From assembly GCA_020056645.1 (NCBI GenBank), contig JAGVHJ010000477.1, positions 1-8,985 on the forward strand: a stretch of DNA of 8,985 nt. Reading direction: 5' to 3'. Shown one piece after another: positions 1 to 7,316 of this stretch (its first letter is position 1; each line of letters opens with the position of its first letter). The position numbers were made by a program, and so were the translations under genes. The DNA is from Desulfobacterales bacterium. Its GTDB lineage: Bacteria > Desulfobacterota > Desulfobacteria > Desulfobacterales > JAHIVH01. The notes under the pieces were generated by a model. That model worked only from the letters and a program-made list of their open reading frames with translations. It searched no databases and was not told the origin of the DNA.

Positions 1-1305
1 AATATTCACTTCCGTCTGAAGATCCAGGACGTAAGGAATGTTGATATAGGCAATCCGATCGGAAAACGATTGAAAATCCTGAATGTTTTTCTTGTCTTCC
101 GGATTCATGAGGGCCAAGAAGATAGAGTTGACGTTCTCCTCCACATCTTCGACTTTATGCAGTCCTTCGCTGATGATGTTGTGAAGGTCTATCAACCGTT
201 CAACGTTGTGGGACTTCACGTCCATCAGGGCGTAAACTCCGTTGTTTGTCTTGGCGTACTGGGAGAAAATATATTTGACGATGTTGCTGTTTTTTAAAAG
301 TTCGTTGATCCGTTTTTGGAGCATGGGGTTTGTGAGAACCTGCTGACGGAGCGGTTTGTCTCCCGGATTGAAGACACTGATGCCTTCTCCCAATCGCCGG
401 TTGAAGCGGTAAGGACGCGCATAGAGCATCTGATAAACCTTTTTGGGGCTTTTCAGGGCCGTATTTAAGGCCTGGTAAAGGGAGCTGCAAATCGTGCATG
501 GGGTATCCTTGAATACCCACTGGTACTCTTTTTCCGTGAAGAGTTTCCACTTAAACTGGTCGTTCAGGAAGAGATCGTCGAAAAACTCCCTTCGCATGTG
601 CTTTGGAATCATGAGGATGGGGTGGTCGTGGCTGGGGCATGGTATTTCGATGTACTCTTCCGTGAAAAGAGGAGAAAATTCTTCGTCTTCACGGAATCCC
701 CGCCGTTCGTTAACGTAGTCGTCGCATTTCGGGAGATCGTCATCGTTCGCATGGCCGAATACATGGGCAAGAGTCTTTACAAAGGATACATCGTTTGTGA
801 AGTTACCCAGCACCTTCCGGTTCAACCGCCAAACCACCTCGTAGCGAAGTCCTTTATCGGAATTGCAGTACTCCTCGAACCGCATGAGGAGATTGTTTAA
901 AAAAGTACTTTTCCCGCACCCCGGGGGACCCTCGAAAATAAAGATCTTGTTTTGTTGGGCTCCCCTTCTCAAGGCCTCGATGCGATTGACCAGCCGGTTG
1001 GCGAAAATGCGGTCCGCGAAAAAGGGGCTATCCGAGCCTTCTACAAAGAGTCTTTTACAGTTGTAGTTGATATAGTTGATCGATTCCGGATCGTCAGGAT
1101 ACTCCTCGGCCCCGCTTTCGATATACTCGCTAAACATGTCGTAGAAGACCTGGAAAATATTTCTGAAGGTTTGCGGTGGATTATCCAGAAGTACTTTTAA
1201 AAAATCTTCAAATGAAAAGAGCTCCAGCTGTTCCTTGCCGGAGATCTTTATGTCCAGATTCTGGATGGCGCTAGAAATGATTTCGGTTGGATTGTCTTGG
1301 TCCAT
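1..1305 (-). CDS. Second, divergent PrkA-family AAA+ ATPase/kinase (C-terminus cut off by window edge)
   Basis: This frame is open from an ATG at 1305 to the left edge, giving 435 residues with no stop; the C-terminus is outside the window. The Walker A loop is GPPGCGKST (residues 126-134). Residues 357-382 (GVYALMDVK, then a helix ending ISEGL) align with the Walker B stretch of PrkA/YeaG proteins, with D362 as the acidic residue. Residues 395-427 (SIFLALMNPED, then FSDRIAYINIPYVL) match the sensor-1 Asn and the arginine-finger stretch (R417) of that family. The protein differs strongly from the PrkA at 4538-6598. It has a mid-domain insertion with C223 and a CTIC pair (C270, C273), which may be metal-binding or redox-active. 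The start lies one base after the spoVR stop and has no clear Shine-Dalgarno sequence, so translation probably depends on coupling to spoVR. Family membership is read from motifs. Kinase or protease activity is inference, because the C-terminal domain is not visible. Confidence 0.85.
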   Translation of the reverse strand, partial: MDQDNPTEIISSAIQNLDIKISGKEQLELFSFEDFLKVLLDNPPQTFRNIFQVFYDMFSEYIESGAEEYPDDPESINYINYNCKRLFVEGSDSPFFADRIFANRLVNRIEALRRGAQQNKIFIFEGPPGCGKSTFLNNLLMRFEEYCNSDKGLRYEVVWRLNRKVLGNFTNDVSFVKTLAHVFGHANDDDLPKCDDYVNERRGFREDEEFSPLFTEEYIEIPCPSHDHPILMIPKHMRREFFDDLFLNDQFKWKLFTEKEYQWVFKDTPCTICSSLYQALNTALKSPKKVYQMLYARPYRFNRRLGEGISVFNPGDKPLRQQVLTNPMLQKRINELLKNSNIVKYIFSQYAKTNNGVYALMDVKSHNVERLIDLHNIISEGLHKVEDVEENVNSIFLALMNPEDKKNIQDFQSFSDRIAYINIPYVLDLQTEVNI

Positions 1306-1306
1306 A

Positions 1307-2971
1307 TTATAGTTTCTTTTTTGTAAGTTTTTTTTTGTCCATGGTATAGAGCACCCTCTGCCAGCTGATCGTTCTTGCCTGGGCTTCATCCGGCTGAGGT
1401 GGCGGTGGTACGGGAACGCCCGGCAAAAGGAACGGCGCGGTCTGCCCTGCCTGGGTCATGGTGACTTCACTGGTTTCAAGCTGCACGGGAGCCCCCAGGA
1501 GATACTCGATTCCCATCATGGTGTTAGCGATATACTCCGTCACCAGGGGTTTTCCTTCAAACCGATGATTGAGATAGAGAGCGCCATTTTTGCTTTGCGC
1601 CTCGTCGATTTCGATAAAGGGCGGATGATAGAGGAGATCGATCAGCATTTGACGGTAATCTTCCGCTTTTTTACTTTTAATATAATATTCATAGACCATT
1701 CGCTCGTTGTTCAGACGCTTTCCCACCACAAAGAGGTCGTTTTTGGTCATGAAATCCTGATCGAGAAAGGTGTTGATGAAGGTGAAGTCGCAGTAGTTCT
1801 CCCGGATGTTGAAAATAAATTCGCGGCCTTGCCCCTGTTTGGCGTCATAGGTTTTCCGTTCGTTGGCGTCTTTGATCTTTTGGAAATCGTAAGTGTATTT
1901 TCCCTTGTTTCCTATCTCTTCGAGATAATGGAACATCCTCATTCCCAGGGCGTATGGATTCAATCCCACCCTTGGCATGGCCGTAACGCCCGCGTTGATC
2001 CGTGAGTAGTCCACTTCATGGCCTTTGATCCGGTCGTCCGCCAGAAAGAGAGCCTCATGCCAGTAACTCGCCCATCCTTCGTTCATGATTTTGGTCCGGA
2101 TCTGGGGCTGGAAAAAGATGGAGGTTGTCCGGACCACTTCGAGGACCGGTTTTATCCAGGAGTTCTCCTCCTTGTTGATAAAGGGTGAATGATCACTGAG
2201 ATATTGGAGAAGATCGCTCTTCCGGTCGGTTTTTTTATCCAGATATTTATTGAAGAGGGGTTCGAATTCAGGATGTTTTTTTTCTATTTCAGCGAAAAAG
2301 GACTCTTCAGCCGCATCCCGGAACCGGGACTTCAGATCGTTGTATTTTTCGATCTCCTTGATGTATTGGCTGATGGAAACCTTTTTCTCGGATTGAAGAA
2401 AGACATCGAAGTAGTAGTCGGTGCGCTTCTCTTTTCTGGTTTTGTGGGGTGTGTTGAGGAGGGAGAGTTCATTGTGATATCCCACGATATTGTCGATGCT
2501 TCTGGCGAATTCGATCACGTAATCCAGAAAACGGCCTTTCTCAGAGCGGAGTCTCGCGATGAGCCTTTTGTCCGAGAGTGCCCGGGCGGTGAAATCATAG
2601 TCCCAGGTGTGCTTGAAGAAGATATTGTTCTGGAAAAAATCGATATGGCCGATCACATGATAGAAGATCATCACATTGAGCCAGTCCGGATTGTTGTCGT
2701 TATAAAACGAAATGGCGGGCTGGGTGTTGATGACCGTTTCATAAGGATTTCCGGGATAGAGTTCGTATTTTCCTTTCTCCTTCAATACCTCCACATCATG
2801 CACCCAGTAATCGTAGAGGGTGGGGATCATGACTTTGGGGGAGAGTTCGATCAGGTCGCGGTTTGTGACGATATATTCGAGGGTTTCCTCATTGAAGGAG
2901 AGCCCCTGATCCTTGGCCCTCTCCTTGCATCCTTCCATAATTTTTTTTGTATGCTGATTGATCAGTTCCAT
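1307..2971 (-). CDS. spoVR: SpoVR/YcgB family protein
   Basis: The product is 554 residues, close to the usual 470-510 plus a C-terminal extension. Family hallmarks are the stretch around residues 77-118, where PYETVINTQPAISF is followed by HVIGHIDFFQNN (H105, H109, D111), and MNEGWASYWHEAL at 296-308. The conserved His, Glu and Asp residues suggest a metal-dependent enzyme, but no reaction is established for the family. In Bacillus, SpoVR affects spore cortex formation. In E. coli, YcgB belongs to the same stress regulon as the YeaG kinase and YeaH. The C-terminal tail is unusual: a proline-rich segment (residues 517-528) and a lysine-rich end whose first three Lys codons form a nine-A run. 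The start is the first ATG after an in-frame TAG. A GAGG lies about 15 bases upstream, which is far, so initiation is probably weak or coupled to yeaH, 54 bases upstream. There is no predicted signal peptide, so it is probably cytoplasmic. Confidence 0.93.
   Translation of the reverse strand: MELINQHTKKIMEGCKERAKDQGLSFNEETLEYIVTNRDLIELSPKVMIPTLYDYWVHDVEVLKEKGKYELYPGNPYETVINTQPAISFYNDNNPDWLNVMIFYHVIGHIDFFQNNIFFKHTWDYDFTARALSDKRLIARLRSEKGRFLDYVIEFARSIDNIVGYHNELSLLNTPHKTRKEKRTDYYFDVFLQSEKKVSISQYIKEIEKYNDLKSRFRDAAEESFFAEIEKKHPEFEPLFNKYLDKKTDRKSDLLQYLSDHSPFINKEENSWIKPVLEVVRTTSIFFQPQIRTKIMNEGWASYWHEALFLADDRIKGHEVDYSRINAGVTAMPRVGLNPYALGMRMFHYLEEIGNKGKYTYDFQKIKDANERKTYDAKQGQGREFIFNIRENYCDFTFINTFLDQDFMTKNDLFVVGKRLNNERMVYEYYIKSKKAEDYRQMLIDLLYHPPFIEIDEAQSKNGALYLNHRFEGKPLVTEYIANTMMGIEYLLGAPVQLETSEVTMTQAGQTAPFLLPGVPVPPPPQPDEAQARTISWQRVLYTMDKKKLTKKKL
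1328..1336 (-). other. Nine-A homopolymer near the 3' end of spoVR, possible slippage site
   Basis: In mRNA sense, nine A's encode three Lys of SpoVR, followed by LTKKKL and a TAA at 1309-1307. The downstream ATPase gene is in the frame reached by losing one base. That frame has no stop between the A run and its ATG; the codons across it would read K-N-L-Q-K-R-N-Y-N and then M-D. Runs of nine A's are known to allow RNA polymerase slippage. Whether slippage happens here is inference. Confidence 0.45.
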
Positions 2972-3025
2972 AGGTTTATTGACCGGCCTCTATGTTAAAG
3001 TTGAGAAAAACCCCCCAGCGCAAGT

Positions 3026-4429
3026 TCATGAAAGGGGCGCCCGGGCCCGTTCAAATGAAATCAGTTTTTTGATGCCTTCGATCAGTCTCGGCTCGTCAGC
3101 ATCTTTGGGAAGCGTATCGAGTCGAATCTGTTCGGGTCTCTCCTTGAGAAGATTGGATTTGACCATGTACCGTTCCACTTCGGTGTTTCCGCTTCTTCCC
3201 ATGCCGTGTTCGGCGATGGTGATGCCGATCCGGTTTGCGTACAAAAGCATTTTTTTGATTTCAGGGATAGACTCTTTGCCGTCCGTATCCCAGTCGTCGC
3301 CGTCTGTGCCATGAAAAACGTAAATATTATAGTCTGTTACGAGATTTTCTTTTTCCACGATCTCGTTGACCAGCTTGAATGCGGAAGAGACCTTGGTTCC
3401 GCCCGCCACCTTTGAATTGTAATAGGTGTAAAAATCGGGAACCTCCTTGGCTTCGGTGTCGTGGAGGATAAAGCGTGTCTCTACCTGTTTATCATATTGG
3501 TATAAGAGCCAGGAGTAGACCAGAACATGTTGGGAGACGATGAGCTCCGTGGGCTTTCCGATCATGGATCCGGAGTAGTCCCTCAGGAAGAAGACGATGG
3601 CCTGGGACTCGTAATCCTTTTCCCGGGAGAGAATCCGGTAAATTTTATCCCTGGGGGAGATCACGAATTTCATGGGGTCGATGTCGTAGACGTCCGGGAT
3701 GTTTCCCAAGGCGATGTTGGTTTCGACGATCTGCCTCAAGGTCGCTTTTTTATCGAGCACCTGGCCGAATCCCCGGTTTTTGTCGGTCATGTCGTAGGTG
3801 TACCGGGTTAAAGATCGTTTCTTTCCCTTGTCTTTCAGATGGGGAAGCTCGAATTTTTCCGTAAGGATTTTTCCGAGATCATAGGCGCTCGATTCCATCT
3901 CGTGGGGGCCGCCTTCACCCTGGCCCGGCCCTGCGCCCTCTCCTCCTTCGGGCCTTACCGGCTGCTCGCCGATGATTTCTCCTTCCTCCCCTTCGCCAGA
4001 ACCGCCGGAGGACTCTTCTTCATCCTGGGGGTTGAATGAATTGTCGTGGATGAACTTTTCTTCAACCGTTGTCGGCACCACCACGACCTTTCCCTTGCCT
4101 CCTTTGACGGGCTTGACCAGCCGACCCACCCGTATTTTCCTGGGGAATCCATCCTTCTCCCGCAAGAGATCCCTTTCAAGAAGCTCATCCAGGGACTGGA
4201 GGCAGGTGGTATAGGGGAAGCGGTCAAGGGTCATGTTCTGAAGCATGGCGAGGTCGTTTGCCTGGTAAATCTCGTCCGAAGGCTTCCTCGGGTCACCGGA
4301 CCTTTCAGAAAAGAGAGGAAGCTCATGGGTGCTCTCATCGTTCAGCTCGGCAAGAATGCGCTTCTCCTGCTCCGGCGAGAGGCCTCTTGCCTTCAGATCG
4401 TCATAGAGTGCTTTAAGTTTTTGGTTCAT
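3026..4429 (-). CDS. yeaH: YeaH/YhbH family protein (DUF444) with vWA-like metal-binding site
   Basis: The product is 467 residues. The C-terminal half is a von Willebrand factor A-like fold with a complete MIDAS: DYSGS (D284, S286, S288), GGTKVSSA (T345) and GTDGDDW (T375, D376). The order matches E. coli YeaH, which has DVSGS, GGTIVSSA and SDGDNW. Residues 135-178 are a very acidic, Gly-rich linker of the sort also seen in that family. The N-terminal 100 residues differ from enterobacterial YeaH and look closer in layout to the Bacillus YhbH type. The family is known as the genetic and functional partner of the PrkA/YeaG kinase; a MIDAS protein beside an AAA+ ATPase recalls MoxR-VWA pairs, so an adaptor or substrate-recruiting role is plausible but inferred. 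The ATG follows directly on an in-frame TGA and lacks a clear Shine-Dalgarno sequence. The 108-base gap to prkA holds a structured inverted repeat. It is probably cytoplasmic. Confidence 0.93.
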   Translation of the reverse strand: MNQKLKALYDDLKARGLSPEQEKRILAELNDESTHELPLFSERSGDPRKPSDEIYQANDLAMLQNMTLDRFPYTTCLQSLDELLERDLLREKDGFPRKIRVGRLVKPVKGGKGKVVVVPTTVEEKFIHDNSFNPQDEEESSGGSGEGEEGEIIGEQPVRPEGGEGAGPGQGEGGPHEMESSAYDLGKILTEKFELPHLKDKGKKRSLTRYTYDMTDKNRGFGQVLDKKATLRQIVETNIALGNIPDVYDIDPMKFVISPRDKIYRILSREKDYESQAIVFFLRDYSGSMIGKPTELIVSQHVLVYSWLLYQYDKQVETRFILHDTEAKEVPDFYTYYNSKVAGGTKVSSAFKLVNEIVEKENLVTDYNIYVFHGTDGDDWDTDGKESIPEIKKMLLYANRIGITIAEHGMGRSGNTEVERYMVKSNLLKERPEQIRLDTLPKDADEPRLIEGIKKLISFERARAPLS

Positions 4430-4537
4430 TCAGCCCGCGCTTTTAATCGATTAGGGGTTATGTTCAGGCAGGGCCGCCCTAAGCGGTTTTTGTACAAAAA
4501 CCATTGGCCTGAACAGGTTTAAAAACGGTCAGCCGGC
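4430..4537 (-). other. prkA-yeaH intergenic region, structured
   Basis: This 108-base gap holds a nested inverted repeat (4462-4514) and, nearer yeaH, a perfect 10-base palindrome TAATCGATTA at 4444-4453. I see no convincing promoter and no T-run that would make the hairpins an intrinsic terminator. Co-transcription with a processing or stabilising structure is therefore the simplest reading. Confidence 0.6.
4462..4514. repeat. Nested inverted repeat with three-way-junction shape
   Basis: The outer arms are GTTCAGGC (4462-4469) and GCCTGAAC (4507-4514), a perfect 8-bp stem. Inside lie two further dyads: AGGGC-C-GCCCT (4470-4480) and the perfect 18-base palindrome GGTTTTTGTACAAAAACC (4485-4502). 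As RNA this could fold as an outer stem with two inner hairpins. It may be a dispersed REP-like element, an mRNA processing or stability element, or a protein-binding site. The pairing is seen directly; the role is not known. Confidence 0.7.
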
Positions 4538-6598
4538 CTATTTCTCATCCTCTTGCGTACAGAAATACTCGATGGTTTTCTGCGCGCATGTCGTGCAGTA
4601 ACGGAGCTTCTCCAGCATGGTCTTTATCATACGGTCATAGAGCTTCTGGTTCTCCTCGTTGGTCCGGTTGGCAAGGGCGCCGATCAAGCTTCCCGCGCCC
4701 GCGATGTCTGACTTGAGCCGGACGTCGGTCACGGCTTTCACGAGCTCCAGGTTATCCATAAAATCATAGTCCGGGTTGACCGATATCTTCTGCCCGTAAA
4801 TCTTCCGGATTGAAGTTCTGAAGGATTCCCGCTGCTCTTCCGTTTTGAGCCCCAGTTTCTCTTCGACGCTTTTGATATAGCGCTCGTCGATCTTGACGGC
4901 CCGGAGCTCCCCTGTCTGGGGATCTTTATATTTCCACATTTTGTCAGGCCCGAGATTCTCGGCGTCGATACCGATGATCATGTTCACGTAGTTCATCACG
5001 TCTTTTTTTATTGCAAGGGGCTCATCCATGTAAGCGTTGAACATTTCCGTCATGATCCGTTCCCGGTAGAGCCCCTTGGCGGTCTTCAGGTCTGCGAGGA
5101 ATTTCACCCGGTCGTTTCCGTCGGTCACATAATCAAGGATGATCCGTTCGATGGCCTTGAAAATGTCGTAGGCGAACATGCAGTTCCCTTCGTTGGTCTC
5201 TGAACTTTCGATGAGAAGCTGAATGGCGCGGCCAAGGTTTCTCTGGCCCAACCCCTTCTGGCCGAAACGCTTGGTGATGTCCGGGTCCTGACTCAGGGTG
5301 TCGATCACCTCGGAGAGGGTTTTAATGCTCTTCTCGCCGGCTACTTCGCCCGCGGCCAGTTTCATGGTTTCGATGGAGGTCAGCTTTTCAGATACCGGAA
5401 GACGGGAGAGGGTCACGGCGATGGAGGCCGCATAGTTGAGGTTGGGGTCTTGGTGGAGCGTTTCCTTGTTCAGGGTGGTGCGGGTTTCGCTTCCGATGGT
5501 GTAAGCGGTCAATTCTTTCTGGAGCTTGTAGTTGGTGTTGTGGGCCACATAGCAGATCCGGCATCGGTCGACGATGGGGGCCTCTTCCTTTTCGGCGAGG
5601 AAACGGTTGAATTCGGAGTTGTTGCTGGTCGCGATAATGAGGGTGTCGATGGGCCATTTGAAGCCGTCGATCTCAATGGACCGGTTCTGAATCACGCCCA
5701 GGTAGACCTGCACTAGGTCTTTTTTATTCTTGTAAATTTCATCGCTGAAATGGATGCCACCGCCCGCGACCCGGGCAAGGGCCCCCCTCCTTAAATCAAA
5801 CCGGTAGGGGTTGTTGGTGTCGGTGATATGGAGGAGCCGCTGGATCGATTCTTCGCCAAGCAGATCGACCGCCGAAGAGGTGATTTTATCTTTGGCCGGG
5901 TATTTGCCGGTCACCGTTCCCAGGCTTTCGGTCAGGGGAACGGGCACGATTTCGATGAACTTGAACATCTCCTGGATATCTCCGCCGGCGAACCGACGGA
6001 TATCGTTCCACATATAGCCGGTGCAGGCCCCCAGGGGCCGGTAATTGTCGTAGAGATCCTCGATGCGTTTATCCGAAAACCCGATGGTTTTTCCCAGATA
6101 GGTTTTGGTCTCGATAGGATCGTCGAAGATGTTCATGGCGAGGATCATGGGGTCTTCATAGGTCTGGGATTCGATGGTGGTGAGCCTTCCATAGGTGCCC
6201 AGTTTATCCATATTGACAAATTTGAAGGTGAATTTCCGGTTTTCCTGTTTCGAGAGAAACTCCCGGTATTTGGCGCAGAGGAAATCGACAAAAAAGGTTT
6301 TGCCGTTACCCGGCTCACCCACGAGGACATAGGCCATCTCCTTGGAAGAGCCCCCCTCGGCGGCGTCCTTCACAAAGGAGACAAAGGAGTTGAGTTCGTC
6401 ATACATGCCGATGATATGTTTCTTGCCTGTCCTGAAGATGCTGAAGTCGTAGGTGGTTTTCCCATTTACCACGACCTTGTTGATCTCATTCTGGAGAATC
6501 ATTCTCGAAACGCCCTGAAAAGCGTTTTCAAACGTTCTTTCACCCTGCTGGACCGCCATCATGTGATTTTCAAACGAACTGTTTTGCTTTTTTGCCAT
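4538..6598 (-). CDS. prkA: PrkA/YeaG family serine protein kinase (AAA+ domain)
   Basis: The product is 686 residues, slightly longer than E. coli YeaG (about 644). The N-terminal AAA+ domain shows Walker A GEPGNGKT (residues 94-101), a Walker B-like stretch GGIHFSDE (D286, E287), sensor-1 IIATSNNSEF (321-330) and a candidate arginine finger R345 in VDRCRI. The rest matches the helical and C-terminal kinase-like region of the family. Members autophosphorylate and phosphorylate Ser/Thr targets. E. coli YeaG acts in starvation responses with YeaH; Bacillus PrkA works in sporulation and has also been described as a Lon-like protease, so the biochemical activity is not settled. The C-terminus carries a Cys cluster (C668, C671 as CTTC, and C680). 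The start is well supported by a GGAGGAG four bases upstream. It is first in a co-oriented set with yeaH, spoVR and a second PrkA-like gene. Confidence 0.95.
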   Translation of the reverse strand: MAKKQNSSFENHMMAVQQGERTFENAFQGVSRMILQNEINKVVVNGKTTYDFSIFRTGKKHIIGMYDELNSFVSFVKDAAEGGSSKEMAYVLVGEPGNGKTFFVDFLCAKYREFLSKQENRKFTFKFVNMDKLGTYGRLTTIESQTYEDPMILAMNIFDDPIETKTYLGKTIGFSDKRIEDLYDNYRPLGACTGYMWNDIRRFAGGDIQEMFKFIEIVPVPLTESLGTVTGKYPAKDKITSSAVDLLGEESIQRLLHITDTNNPYRFDLRRGALARVAGGGIHFSDEIYKNKKDLVQVYLGVIQNRSIEIDGFKWPIDTLIIATSNNSEFNRFLAEKEEAPIVDRCRICYVAHNTNYKLQKELTAYTIGSETRTTLNKETLHQDPNLNYAASIAVTLSRLPVSEKLTSIETMKLAAGEVAGEKSIKTLSEVIDTLSQDPDITKRFGQKGLGQRNLGRAIQLLIESSETNEGNCMFAYDIFKAIERIILDYVTDGNDRVKFLADLKTAKGLYRERIMTEMFNAYMDEPLAIKKDVMNYVNMIIGIDAENLGPDKMWKYKDPQTGELRAVKIDERYIKSVEEKLGLKTEEQRESFRTSIRKIYGQKISVNPDYDFMDNLELVKAVTDVRLKSDIAGAGSLIGALANRTNEENQKLYDRMIKTMLEKLRYCTTCAQKTIEYFCTQEDEK

Positions 6599-6600
6599 GT

Positions 6601-6607
6601 CTCCTCC
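6601..6607 (-). promoter_or_regulatory. Strong Shine-Dalgarno sequence of prkA
   Basis: In mRNA sense this reads GGAGGAG, with GGAGG four bases before the ATG at 6598. It is much the best ribosome binding site in the gene set, and it fixes the prkA start. The three downstream genes have weak or absent sites, which suggests prkA is made in excess or that the others are translationally coupled. Confidence 0.8.
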
Positions 6608-6661
6608 GAATATTTATCTTGACGTGATGAAAAATCTTGATTGTGTGCCGGTTATGGCTTT

Positions 6662-6691
6662 AATGTACCAGCTTCGACCTCTTCCCGTCAA
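6662..6691 (-). promoter_or_regulatory. Candidate sigma-70-type promoter of prkA
   Basis: On the minus strand, TTGACG (6691-6686) would be the -35 box and TACATT (6667-6662) the -10 box, 18 bases apart. This would give a leader of roughly 55-60 bases before prkA. The -10 match is only four of six. I looked for a sigma-54 GG-N10-GC pattern, relevant because E. coli yeaGH responds to nitrogen starvation; the nearest candidate has nine bases between GG and GC, so it does not fit. Confidence 0.4.
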
Positions 6692-6709
6692 GCAATAATG
6701 AGTTGACGG
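6685..6709. promoter_or_regulatory. Inverted repeat overlapping the prkA -35 region, possible operator
   Basis: CCGTCAA (6685-6691) and TTGACGG (6703-6709) are perfect 7-base arms separated by 11 bases. The left arm coincides with the proposed -35 box. A third TTGACG lies at 6619-6624 in the leader. The geometry suits a dimeric regulator, but I do not recognise the site. An intrinsic terminator for the preceding gene is unlikely, as no T-run follows. Confidence 0.4.
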
Positions 6710-6779
6710 CTCCCATTCATAGGGGTCGCCGGCCATGTGTTTTCACTTGGAAGGGATGAAGGAGAGAGGCCGGACAGGT

Positions 6780-7250
6780 TCAGTCCGACAGGGAGATCTG
6801 TTTGACTCTTTTTCCATCGGCGGGGAGATGGGAAACATAACCGATGACGCCGCTTGCATTCTCCACAAAGTCGATCATCTCCTCTTCCGTGGAAATGGAC
6901 TTGGGGAATCGGCCCTGACCCACAAACACCATATGCTTCCAGTAGGTCATGAACTGGGTGGATGTCTTCCGGGTATATTGTTCCGTGAATTTTTCGTGGA
7001 TTTCCGTTTGATACATGACAGCGAGAACGATCTCCTTCCCATCCGTCCACTTGCGTTTCTTGCCGAGAAAAATGTCCCGGATATCTTTTTGTGACAAGGT
7101 CGATTCGAAAACATCCGGGCTTGCGATGATGATGACCGGATTTTCGTCCGCCACCGCCGATATCGATATCCATTCCTGCAGGGGACACCCGATAACGGCT
7201 GCGGCAAGAATGAGGATGACTTTTATACGAATAGGATGATAGGGGTTCAT
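6780..7250 (-). CDS. Small exported PstS-like substrate-binding protein
   Basis: The product is 156 residues. Residues 7-21 form a hydrophobic export segment. Two processing sites are possible: a lipobox-like VIGC ending at C22, or a signal peptidase I site after AVA (residue 34). The mature part resembles the short phosphate-binding-protein-like domain: IIIASPDVFESTLSQKDI, an IFLGKKRKWTDGK segment (residues about 60-72), a central WKHMVFVGQG stretch (about 104-113) and GVIGYVSHLP near the C-terminus. This one-lobe-sized form is about half the length of true PstS, so it is more likely a sensor or accessory binding protein than a full transporter component, and no pst transport genes are nearby. 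It follows the porin-like gene by 66 bases on the same strand and is probably co-transcribed with it. The ribosome binding site is weak (AAAGAA). The ligand cannot be read from the sequence; phosphate is only suggested by family naming. Confidence 0.82.
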   Translation of the reverse strand: MNPYHPIRIKVILILAAAVIGCPLQEWISISAVADENPVIIIASPDVFESTLSQKDIRDIFLGKKRKWTDGKEIVLAVMYQTEIHEKFTEQYTRKTSTQFMTYWKHMVFVGQGRFPKSISTEEEMIDFVENASGVIGYVSHLPADGKRVKQISLSD

Positions 7251-7316
7251 GTTTCTTTTAATGATCTTCTTATGTTATTTCCGGTGCTCATCTGTTCAAT
7301 AAATAAATACCTGTAG

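Noticed and set aside
200..550. Minus-strand 116-codon reading frame
   Set aside because: It lies inside the second PrkA-like gene in another frame; its Arg/Pro/Gln-rich product shows no family resemblance, whereas the 1-1305 frame has Walker and sensor motifs.
2189..2998. Plus-strand 269-codon open frame opposite spoVR
   Set aside because: It is antisense to the strongly recognised SpoVR frame; its composition mirrors the complementary codons and it shows no recognisable domain or ribosome binding site.
5828..6622. Plus-strand 264-codon open frame opposite prkA
   Set aside because: It is a mirror frame of the AAA+ coding sequence; there is no recognisable product.
6655..6675. Possible sigma-54 promoter upstream of prkA
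   Set aside because: The nearest GG...GC pair has nine rather than ten intervening bases and a poor match otherwise.
6771..6787. Possible terminator hairpin at the end of the PstS-like gene (CGGAC/GTCCG)
   Set aside because: The stem is only five base pairs, it overlaps the stop codon, and no T-run follows in the direction of transcription.
6688..7188. Minus-strand 166-codon frame overlapping the PstS-like gene
   Set aside because: It overlaps the gene at 6780-7250 in another frame, has no signal peptide, and its His/Gly/Arg-rich composition is typical of a shadow frame.
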